Assembly (NCBI GenBank): GCA_947629645.1
Contig: CANREV010000021.1
Location: 1-47,576 of the forward strand
From: an uncultured Acetatifactor sp.
Lineage (GTDB): Bacteria > Bacillota > Clostridia > Lachnospirales > Lachnospiraceae
Direction: 5' to 3'
Length of the DNA stretch: 47,576 bases
The notes beneath the pieces were generated by a model, which worked only from the letters and a program-made list of their open reading frames with translations, made no database searches and was not told the DNA's origin. Made by a program: the position numbers and the translations under genes. This document shows positions 8,275 through 15,255 of this stretch, in pieces. Within the stretch, counting starts at the first letter, position 1, and each line of letters starts with the position of its first letter.

Positions 8275-9516
8275 ATGAGATTAGATCTGACAGATATGTT
8301 GTATTCTCTGTCTTTTGCATTGGACAGTGTGGAAACGGAATTATTGGGAGTGGATACCGGACATGGAAAGCGAGTGGCGTGCCTTTCTCTGTGGATGGGG
8401 AAAGAAGCCGGATTTCGGGAAGAAGAGCTGCGCGATTTTGTGGGATGCTGCATTTTGCACGATAATGCTCTGACAGAGTTTATCCATGAGGAGTTGTTGA
8501 AAGAGCCGGATTTGTTAAAGCAGCGCTATAGTATGGCGGATGCTGATCCCATGATCATGAATAATCGCCATAGTGTGATCGGCGAGCGCAATATCAGGCT
8601 GCTGCCTTTTCATACAGATGTTAAAAATATCATTTTGTATCATCACGAAAATGCGGACGGTACGGGACCGATGAAAAAACGGGCTGGGGAAACCGGGCTG
8701 AAATCCCAGATATTGCATCTGGCGGATATGGCGGATATGAGAAGCCGAATAGGCGCTATGACAGAGGAAGAGTTTGAGAGTCTTTCTAAGTGGATACAAA
8801 GCCAGTCCGGCAGAATGTTTTCCGAAACTGCCGTAAGACTGTTTCAGCAGGCCATTGATTTTGAAAAGATCTGCAATCTTCGGGGTGAAGGCGTTCTTGT
8901 GTGTCTGCAGGGTGAATTACAGACGAAAGTCCGCGATTACAGCGATCGGGAGATTCATGATATCGCCGGATTGTTTGCGAGGATCGTGGATTATAAATCT
9001 GAATTTACACAGGCCCATTCCCTCGGGGTTGCGGCGAAAGCGGAGCAGATGGCGCATTATTACGGCTTTGATCCTGAAAAGACTCTTCGTTTTTATTTTG
9101 CGGGAGCAATGCATGACATCGGAAAATTGGTGGTATCCAACGATATTTTGGAAAAGGCGGGGAAACTGACGGACGAAGAATTTGCGGAAATGAAAAATCA
9201 TGCCAGCGCTACTTACCATATTTTAAGCGGGATAAAAGAAATTTCCGATATCATAGTCTGGGCTTCCAATCATCACGAGAAACTGAACGGGACAGGTTAT
9301 CCCCGTGGCCTGAGTGCGGAAGATTTAAGTTTTGAAGAGCGGCTGATGGCATGCATCGATATTTATCAGGCGCTGACGGAGAAAAGACCGTATAAGGACG
9401 GAATGCCTCATGAGAAAGCTATCTTCATCATGCAGGATATGGCGGGGAAGGGAGAAATTGACGAAAAGATAGTGAACGATATGGATTCCGCCATGTCTGA
9501 AAGAGGCGCACGATAA
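8275..9516 (+). CDS. HD-GYP-like phosphohydrolase with two HD domains
   Basis: A 413-residue protein with two related HD halves. The C-terminal half is a full HD-GYP signature: H248, AMHDIGK (H280-D281), H309, HH 333-334, GTGYP 339-343 and D362. This is the class that hydrolyses cyclic di-GMP or related cyclic dinucleotides. The N-terminal half keeps the ligand pattern (H30, H62-D63, H99, HH 123-124, D151) but has GTGP in place of GTGYP. ATG 8275 is preferred over 8251 and 8257 because members of this group begin M-R-L-x-L-T-x-M-L-Y. No sensory or membrane domain is present. It stands alone between the ABC operon and vanZ. Confidence 0.82.
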   Translation: MRLDLTDMLYSLSFALDSVETELLGVDTGHGKRVACLSLWMGKEAGFREEELRDFVGCCILHDNALTEFIHEELLKEPDLLKQRYSMADADPMIMNNRHSVIGERNIRLLPFHTDVKNIILYHHENADGTGPMKKRAGETGLKSQILHLADMADMRSRIGAMTEEEFESLSKWIQSQSGRMFSETAVRLFQQAIDFEKICNLRGEGVLVCLQGELQTKVRDYSDREIHDIAGLFARIVDYKSEFTQAHSLGVAAKAEQMAHYYGFDPEKTLRFYFAGAMHDIGKLVVSNDILEKAGKLTDEEFAEMKNHASATYHILSGIKEISDIIVWASNHHEKLNGTGYPRGLSAEDLSFEERLMACIDIYQALTEKRPYKDGMPHEKAIFIMQDMAGKGEIDEKIVNDMDSAMSERGAR

Positions 9517-9647
9517 TGTTACCTACAGACAGATCATTTCATATTTAAGAATTCTTAATCTGTCCTGACTTTTTTCTTAAATATTGATATGGTACAATTT
9601 CCGTAAAGGCAGAGCCAGGAAAGTAAAAAAATCTGTCGGAGGGTGTA

Positions 9648-10283
9648 ATGGTACGTTTCATTTCTATCTGTATTGATGCGGGTTCCGTATTGGTGGTGTT
9701 TTTTCCTGTTATGGCGGTTTTATATGGTACTCTTTTTCGGCAGCAGGGCTGGAAAAAGAAACTGTGGGTCTTTTGTTTCGTCATCTATCTGTCCGCGGTT
9801 TTTTCAGCAATCGGCATACCTTCTGTAAAAGGATTGATCCTGGAACCGCAATTTCACTGGATTCCGCTTATTGACATACTCGGCGATCCCTTGGCTATGA
9901 AAAGCGCAATACTGAATGTTTTGCTGTTTGTTCCTTTGGGAGTATTGCTGCCTGTTATCTGGGAGGGATATCGTTCATGGAAACGGACCTGTGCCGTTGG
10001 CCTGGGACTGTCTTTGGGAATAGAAATCCTGCAGATTTTTACTTACAGGCTTACGGATATTGACGATCTGATCACGAATACTTTAGGAACGTTGACAGGG
10101 TATTGTATTTTTTCCTTTCTGGCGAAAAAAATTCCCATGGCGTCCCTGCCTGTTTCAAAAAAATGGGAACCGTTTTTTCTTTGCGGCATGGTATTTTTCC
10201 TGATGTTTGCCGTCAGTCCTCTGATTTCCCATGTCCTTTGGGATCTGGTGTTATCCGGTCCCCTTTGGGATAAGATCCGGTAG
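9648..10283 (+). CDS. VanZ family membrane protein
   Basis: A 211-residue membrane protein with about five hydrophobic segments and the VanZ core: NVLLFVPLGVLLP, then EILQIF and RLTDIDDLITNTLGTLTGY. VanZ-like proteins are linked to low-level glycopeptide resistance, and most chromosomal members have no defined role. The start follows GGAGGGTGTA. A -10-like TACAAT occurs at 9593 without a convincing -35. It converges with the LysR gene. Confidence 0.82.
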   Translation: MVRFISICIDAGSVLVVFFPVMAVLYGTLFRQQGWKKKLWVFCFVIYLSAVFSAIGIPSVKGLILEPQFHWIPLIDILGDPLAMKSAILNVLLFVPLGVLLPVIWEGYRSWKRTCAVGLGLSLGIEILQIFTYRLTDIDDLITNTLGTLTGYCIFSFLAKKIPMASLPVSKKWEPFFLCGMVFFLMFAVSPLISHVLWDLVLSGPLWDKIR

Positions 10284-10336
10284 CGGATGTGAGTGACTGA
10301 TCATAAGCGGAAAATCTGTCGAAATGATTGCTGTAA

Positions 10337-11203
10337 TCAGAGCAGATAGCGGTGAAAAAAATGATTCATTTTATCTGATATATATTTGTTTTTGTGATAT
10401 ATCAGAAAATAGCGTCTCATGAAGTAATTCTCCGTCATTTCAATTTGAATTAAATGTTCAGCAAGGCTGGCAGGAATCAGGGATTCCGGCATAATACAAA
10501 TCCCAAGATTATGTATGGCGGCTTGTATAATAGCGAGAGTGCTGGTGCTTTCCATAATGGGGGTGATATGTAATCCCTGTAACTGAAATACTTGATCGAT
10601 AACGCTCCGCGAGCCGCTGCCGCGTTCCCGAAGAAGCAGGGGATGGGAACACAGGTCAGTGACGGATAACGGAGCGTGAATGATTCTGGCATATTTCTTT
10701 CCGCAAAAGGCCGACATATTTTCCTGAGTGATTAGTTTGCTGACAAAATGAACAGATATATTAACGTTGTCTACTATTGCGAAGTCCAGTTCATTGTGTA
10801 ATAACATTCTTTCGATTTGATTAGAATTTCCCACTTGTAAGCGGTATTTAATATCAGGATACTCTGTCTGATATTTTTCCATGATATCTGTTAGCTTTGT
10901 TGCGCCATATGATACATTGCAGCCGATTCTGAGGACGTAATCTGTATTATTTCCCGATATTCTGTTTTCTGCTTCGGCAAACTGGCTGACAATGGTTTGT
11001 GCATACTGATATAATTCCTGTCCTTTTTCTGTCAGATAGATCCGCCTGTTCATTCGCTCAAAGAGCTGTGTATGGTAATGGTCTTCCAATTCTTTTATGG
11101 CAATGCTGACTGTTGGCTGAGTCATGTTAAGGTTTTCGGCGGCTTTCGTTATACTTTCTTCAGAGCATACCTCAACAAAAATTTTCATATGTCTTAGTGT
11201 CAT
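10337..11203 (-). CDS. LysR family transcriptional regulator
   Basis: A 288-residue LysR regulator: N-terminal winged helix (MTLRHMKIFVEVCSEESITK, then AAENLNMTQPTVSIAIKELE) and a periplasmic-binding-like effector domain. A GGAGG site lies 8 bases before the ATG. It is divergent from the two chromate transporter genes across a 160-base AT-rich gap with three 21-bp tandem repeats, so it is the likely activator or repressor of that pair. The effector is not predictable. Confidence 0.87.
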   Translation of the reverse strand: MTLRHMKIFVEVCSEESITKAAENLNMTQPTVSIAIKELEDHYHTQLFERMNRRIYLTEKGQELYQYAQTIVSQFAEAENRISGNNTDYVLRIGCNVSYGATKLTDIMEKYQTEYPDIKYRLQVGNSNQIERMLLHNELDFAIVDNVNISVHFVSKLITQENMSAFCGKKYARIIHAPLSVTDLCSHPLLLRERGSGSRSVIDQVFQLQGLHITPIMESTSTLAIIQAAIHNLGICIMPESLIPASLAEHLIQIEMTENYFMRRYFLIYHKNKYISDKMNHFFHRYLL

Positions 11204-11274
11204 AACAGGCCTCCATACATTAATAAATAGCTATATTAAACATTATAACATATAGATAGATAAATGAATATTGG

Positions 11275-11337
11275 AATTATATAATGAAAAATACAAATTA
11301 TATAATGAAAAATATAAATTATACAATGTAAAATAAA
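11275..11337. repeat. Three 21-bp tandem repeats with palindromic cores (likely LysR sites)
   Basis: Three consecutive units (11275-11295, 11296-11316, 11317-11337), each starting AATTATAYAATG, lie between the LysR gene and the chromate transporter. The first two contain the perfect palindrome ATTATATAAT; the third has ATTATACAAT. A 21-bp period places the palindromes on the same DNA face, as expected of tandem binding sites. They could instead supply repeated -10 elements. Confidence 0.7.
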
Positions 11338-11363
11338 AATGAAAGAGAAAGGGGAAAGTGGTA

Positions 11364-11918
11364 ATGTGTAAAGCAACGTGCAAAGAATTGTTTGGTGTTT
11401 TCTTTAAAATAGGCGCGTTCACCTTTGGCGGCGGGTACGCAATGATTCCCATTATTAAGAGGGAGATCGTTGAGGAGAAACAATGGCTTTCTAATGATGA
11501 GATGTTTGATATTATCGCTATTGCGGAATCCACTCCGGGCCCGCTGGCTATCAATTCTGCAACGTTTGTGGGAAGCCGGGTCGCTGGTTTTAAGGGGGCT
11601 TTAGCCGCCACTCTTGGGGTGGTGCTGCCTTCGTTTCTGGTCATTTTAGTGATATCACAGATTTTATTGCAGATTGAACATTTCCAAATAGTGAAGAATG
11701 CGTTTCAGGGTATCAGGGCAGGCGTTGTAGTGCTCATAGGAAGTGCATTAATATCACTTTTTCGTCAAATCAAAAAGGAAGCCTTTACCTGTATTGTCCT
11801 GCTGGCAGCGTTTATATTGGCGTGGGGTTTTGATATTAATTCCATTTTTATCTTAATTCTTTGCGGATTGTCAGGAGTCATATGGAGCTGCTATCTGGAT
11901 AGGAGGGCTGGTAAATGA
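11364..11918 (+). CDS. Chromate transporter, first half (CHR domain)
   Basis: A 184-residue single CHR-domain membrane protein with IGAFTFGGGYAMIPIIKREI and the STPGPLAINSATFVG signature. Short ChrA proteins of Firmicutes come in pairs and together match the long two-domain ChrA; they are thought to export chromate or act on related oxyanions, though the natural substrate is often uncertain. ATG 11364 is preferred over GTG 11358 on spacing from AAAGGGG. It is followed by its homologue with an ATGA overlap. Confidence 0.87.
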   Translation: MCKATCKELFGVFFKIGAFTFGGGYAMIPIIKREIVEEKQWLSNDEMFDIIAIAESTPGPLAINSATFVGSRVAGFKGALAATLGVVLPSFLVILVISQILLQIEHFQIVKNAFQGIRAGVVVLIGSALISLFRQIKKEAFTCIVLLAAFILAWGFDINSIFILILCGLSGVIWSCYLDRRAGK

Positions 11919-12460
11919 TATATTTAAAGTTATTTTGGGAATTTTTGAAAATAGGCGCATTTACCTTTGGCGGCGGATATGCAATGCTTCCTTTGATACA
12001 GCGCACTGTCCTTAAGAATAACTGGATTACGGAGAAGCAGCTGGTTGATTTTATCGCAGTTAGCGAGAGTACGCCCGGACCGCTGGCGGTAAATATGTCT
12101 ACATATGTAGGAGTGAGGACGGCTGGCATTGGCGGAGCACTGGCCGCGACTTTCGGGGTTGTTCTGCCATCTTTTTTAATCATTTTACTCCTGTCGGGCT
12201 GCTATAAGAAATTTCAGAACAGCAAAATTGTCAGAGGCGCTATGACGGGATTGCAGCCTGCGGTAGTCGCCCTGATTGCAGCCGCATTATTGTCGGTTAT
12301 CGGAAGTGTCTTTGATATTAAAAATCTATTTTCCGGAGATAACCTGCTTAGTGTGGCGGTAGTATTGATCGCGGGTTTTTTGTGTTATAAAAAGAAACAT
12401 CCGATTATGATTATTGGAGCCAGCGCACTGATGGGTATGTTTGCCGGAGCAGTACTGTAG
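11915..12460 (+). CDS. Chromate transporter, second half (CHR domain)
   Basis: A 181-residue homologue of the preceding gene, with IGAFTFGGGYAMLPLIQRTV, SESTPGPLAVNMSTYVG and VVLPSFLIILLL. The start codon overlaps the previous stop (ATGA), with GGAGGG upstream, so the two are translationally coupled and probably form a heterodimer of opposite topology. Regulation is presumably by the divergent LysR protein. Confidence 0.87.
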   Translation: MIYLKLFWEFLKIGAFTFGGGYAMLPLIQRTVLKNNWITEKQLVDFIAVSESTPGPLAVNMSTYVGVRTAGIGGALAATFGVVLPSFLIILLLSGCYKKFQNSKIVRGAMTGLQPAVVALIAAALLSVIGSVFDIKNLFSGDNLLSVAVVLIAGFLCYKKKHPIMIIGASALMGMFAGAVL

Positions 12461-12489
12461 AAAGGGGCAGGACAATATAAAATATTTAT

Positions 12490-12762
12490 TCATACATGCA
12501 GCCGTGATAAATGCCATTCATGGGCGTAATAATTGTACCGTAGATGAAAGATTTTCTGAGTGCCGTAGATCGGGGCAACACATGTAAAATTTGCTCCTAC
12601 TCGGTTTTTGTCCTGCTCTTCGGAAAGTATCTTATCCACACTGACGGTGATGATCTCACCGTTTTTATCTTGGAACCGGAAACGAATAGGCGTGATCCTG
12701 CCGTTGGTATCCGTGCAGGAAATCATTTGGACGGGAATGTCAACGCATAGAATACTTTCCAT
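12490..12762 (-). CDS. Small hypothetical protein
   Basis: A 90-residue cytoplasmic protein that I cannot assign. It is beta-rich in appearance (ILCVDIPVQMISC, RITPIRFRFQDKNGEIITV) with an aromatic C-terminus (FHLRYNYYAHEWHLSRL). The start at 12762 is set by AAGGAG 9 bases upstream; a longer frame to 12819 lacks a ribosome site. It converges on the chromate transporter genes. 12820-13003 holds no gene. Confidence 0.6.
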   Translation of the reverse strand: MESILCVDIPVQMISCTDTNGRITPIRFRFQDKNGEIITVSVDKILSEEQDKNRVGANFTCVAPIYGTQKIFHLRYNYYAHEWHLSRLHV

Positions 12763-13003
12763 AAAACCGAACTCCTTTCTGCCGCAACGGTGATAATAGT
12801 ATTGTAACGCATCGAACATGTGTTTGCAAATGGTAATTTATGTAAGCGGATGAAAGCGGATACAGTTCAGACGAGGCTTAACTGTTACCGGGAGTGTTCA
12901 AAAGAAGTTCGTACAGAAATTCTGGATTCAGGGAAGTTAAACATATGAAAAAGATGCGTTTTAAACAATGTTTGGGAAAGTAGAAGGCATTGGGAAATGA
13001 AAG

Positions 13004-13056
13004 CAGCCCGAAATCGTACAGGTCAGGCTGCATCGGATTTCGGGCTGTTGTTATTT
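13004..13056. terminator. Strong 12-bp-stem terminator
   Basis: CAGCCCGAAATC (13004-13015) pairs perfectly with GATTTCGGGCTG (13036-13047). The plus strand continues TTGTTATTTTT, and the minus strand has a weaker T-rich flank. It lies just past the 3' end of hsp20, which is read on the minus strand, so it probably terminates hsp20 and may work in both directions. Confidence 0.75.
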
Positions 13057-13061
13057 TTACA

Positions 13062-13535
13062 TTATCCCTCGATAGCTATATAATTTGTTTCCTCGATGGG
13101 CGGCTTCTTTGTCATTTTTGGAACAGACAGCATCAAGACGCCGCTCTCATATTTCGCGTGTATATCCTCCTGCTTCACGTCCTCTCCAATGTAGAAGGAT
13201 CTGCTCATGCTGCCGGTATAACGCTCGCGGCGGACAAATTTGCCTGTTTTCTTTGCAGCCTCATCATTATCAAGTCCCTTTGCGGCGTTTATGATCAGAT
13301 AGCCGTCCTTAAGTTCAATAGAAAGCTCATCTTTCCTGAAGCCCGGCAGCTCAATGTCTACCTCATAGTGGTCGCCATGTTCGCGCACATCCGTCTTCAT
13401 CATATTTGCGGCATGGCGTCCGTATAATTTCCTCTGGGCTTTCTGCATTTCCTTCTCGTTAAATGCAGGAAAATCAAAAATGTCATCAAAGAAATCATCA
13501 AATAAACTCTCTCCAAAAATACTAGGTGTCATCAT
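13062..13535 (-). CDS. Hsp20 / small heat shock protein
   Basis: A 157-residue alpha-crystallin family chaperone that holds unfolding proteins for DnaK/ClpB-type refolding. The alpha-crystallin domain runs from DVREHGDHYEVDIELPGFRK (about residue 49) to ESGVLMLSVPK, and the C-terminus ends in an I-x-I motif (YIAIEG) used for oligomer assembly. The ATG is preceded by AAGGAG. Regulation is visible: a CIRCE element lies over its promoter at 13633-13674, so HrcA represses it and heat induces it. Confidence 0.92.
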   Translation of the reverse strand: MMTPSIFGESLFDDFFDDIFDFPAFNEKEMQKAQRKLYGRHAANMMKTDVREHGDHYEVDIELPGFRKDELSIELKDGYLIINAAKGLDNDEAAKKTGKFVRRERYTGSMSRSFYIGEDVKQEDIHAKYESGVLMLSVPKMTKKPPIEETNYIAIEG

Positions 13536-13632
13536 AAGTCATCGCTCCTTTTCCTAATTAAATGTTTTGTTATTTTGTTAACTGGAACAGGGGATGTTTA
13601 GGAATTTATTTCCTTTCCTTTGTTCTATCTGT

Positions 13633-13674
13633 GTTATAACACTGTTATTAGCACTTGTCAAGGGTGAGTGCTAA
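13633..13674 (-). promoter_or_regulatory. hsp20 promoter overlapped by a CIRCE operator
   Basis: TTAGCACTT-N9-GAGTGCTAA at 13648-13674 matches the HrcA operator consensus (TTAGCACTC-N9-GAGTGCTAA) with one change. On the minus strand a promoter TTGACA (13661-13656), 17-base spacer, TATAAC (13638-13633) has its -35 within the CIRCE spacer. HrcA bound here would block RNA polymerase directly. Confidence 0.9.
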
Positions 13675-13781
13675 TTTTATTTCTAAATATTTTCTAAACT
13701 GTTTTAGTGAAATTGAAACATTTTCCACTTGATGTCGTTTATACAAGCAGGAAGAAATAAAAGCCAGGGAGGAAAATGCAG

Positions 13782-14951
13782 ATGAAGGGGAAAGCGGTCG
13801 TGGGGATTCTTGTGTGTGCTTTGGCGTTTTGCGGATGCGCAAACGGGGTTTGGGTAGGGGAAGATGTGCAGTCATCCAGTCAAGGAGTGGAGAGCGGGGA
13901 AGGAGTGCAGCCATCCGATCAAGGCGTGGAGAGCGGGGAAGGGGTGCAGCCATCTGTGCAAGATGCGGGGAGCGGAGGGTCTGGGGTGCCTTTGCCGGTA
14001 AAAACTCTTCCGTCATACGCGCTGACAGAGGCGGTTCAGGGCGGCCCCTGCGGGCAGATATCCCTGTTTCTGCCGGAAGGCTGGGTCTATGAACTCTATC
14101 CCCCAAGAGCTGATGAAGGCGGTCAGGGAGGCGACCCTTCCGACAGCATCTGCGGTCTGCCAACGGTAGATGGCATGGGCAGTATGATGCAATTGCCCTC
14201 TCATTTGCCGGAGGCGGAAGGGGAGAATGGATATGGCGTTCCCTATGGCATCTGTTTTTATCCGGAAGATACGGCGGAAGGTTATGTGCAATTAGCGTAT
14301 ACGGATTCTTTCGGTGTCTGCGGGACAGGACTTTCGGAAGAGAGCGCAACGATAGCAGGTTGCCCTGCCAGAATCGGTATTTATGACGGACAGGATCAAT
14401 GGGATTTTATTACCTTTCAGGGAGACTGTGAAGGGATCGTAGCAACGACATACAAAACGGAGAAATGGTGGAAAGATCATGAGGATCAGGTTTTAAGCAT
14501 TCTTGATACGCTCCGCTTTGACCGGGATAAGAAGGAGTACGGCGCGTATATCTACGATCCGGAATCCTGGGAGGATGAAATAAAATTGCAGTTTTCTGTC
14601 AAAGATATCACGGCTTCGGGAGTAACCATCCAATTTCAGCAGTATGACAGCGATGTCATAAATGACGAGCTGATGTTCGGGGACGCCTTCTGGCTGGAAC
14701 AGCTTGTTGACGGAAACTGGGAGGCAGTTCCTGTGACCATAAAGGGAAAATATGCGTTTCATGAAGTCGGTTATCTCATCCCGCCGAAAGGAAGTGTGGA
14801 ACAGGAACTTGACTGGGAATGGCTGTACGGACAGCTGGGGCCGGGAGAGTACAGAATCGGGAAGACGGTAACGCAGGGAGCCGGAGAGAATCTCAGAGAA
14901 TACATAGTTTATGCGCACTTTATTTATTACAAGAGCAGATCTTTGGAGTAG
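13782..14951 (+). CDS. Lipoprotein with Ig-like C-terminal domain
   Basis: A 389-residue exported protein. The N-terminus is a lipoprotein signal (KGKAVVGILVCALAFCGC) with cleavage expected before the Cys of FCGC. Next comes a Gly/Ser/Glu-rich linker with two 13-residue repeats (GVESGEGVQPSDQ / GVESGEGVQPSVQ; 39-bp DNA repeats at 13884-13922 and 13923-13961). A middle domain around FITFQGDCEGIVATTYKTEK has no name I can give. The C-terminal 110 residues resemble a Firmicute Ig-like domain (DAFWLEQLVDGNWEAVPV, then LDWEWLYGQLGPGEYRIGK). Function unknown; anchored to the outer face of the membrane. Confidence 0.75.
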   Translation: MKGKAVVGILVCALAFCGCANGVWVGEDVQSSSQGVESGEGVQPSDQGVESGEGVQPSVQDAGSGGSGVPLPVKTLPSYALTEAVQGGPCGQISLFLPEGWVYELYPPRADEGGQGGDPSDSICGLPTVDGMGSMMQLPSHLPEAEGENGYGVPYGICFYPEDTAEGYVQLAYTDSFGVCGTGLSEESATIAGCPARIGIYDGQDQWDFITFQGDCEGIVATTYKTEKWWKDHEDQVLSILDTLRFDRDKKEYGAYIYDPESWEDEIKLQFSVKDITASGVTIQFQQYDSDVINDELMFGDAFWLEQLVDGNWEAVPVTIKGKYAFHEVGYLIPPKGSVEQELDWEWLYGQLGPGEYRIGKTVTQGAGENLREYIVYAHFIYYKSRSLE

Positions 14952-15080
14952 ATATCAATATTGCCGCACGTCTGGCGTATCACGCGCCAATATATCGCGG
15001 AAATCTTTACGGCGTTTGCGGCAACAGATGTTGTCTGCCCGTGGAGATTTTTATAATGGCTTTTTCAGGATAAAAATAGC

Positions 15081-15136
15081 GAATGGCCATCCAATACCAT
15101 AAATGCGGGGCACTTTGCATTTATGGTATTATTTTT
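15081..15136 (+). repeat. Dispersed palindromic repeat, copy 1 (acts as terminator)
   Basis: AATACCATAAATGC (15093-15106) pairs perfectly with GCATTTATGGTATT (15117-15130), followed by ATTTTT, a good terminator for the lipoprotein gene. The 5' flank AATGGCCATCC plus the stem are shared with two elements at 26399 and 26469, so this belongs to a small repeat family rather than being a one-off terminator. The rest of 14952-15255 shows no gene. Confidence 0.75.
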
Positions 15137-15255
15137 GGATAAAATTAATGTTTATGACGCAAATAATATACATTTAAGTGCTATAATATGGTATATCATA
15201 AATATTATGATTGAAATAAACGTATGAATGATACCAAAGATAAGAGGTGACTTGC

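Noticed and set aside
13884..13961. 39-bp duplication as a mobile or regulatory repeat
   Set aside because: It lies in frame within the linker of the lipoprotein gene and is an ordinary coding-sequence expansion.
13648..14349. 233-codon minus-strand frame opposite the lipoprotein gene
   Set aside because: Antisense shadow of a convincing lipoprotein gene; composition is low-complexity and Pro/Arg-rich, with no ribosome site.
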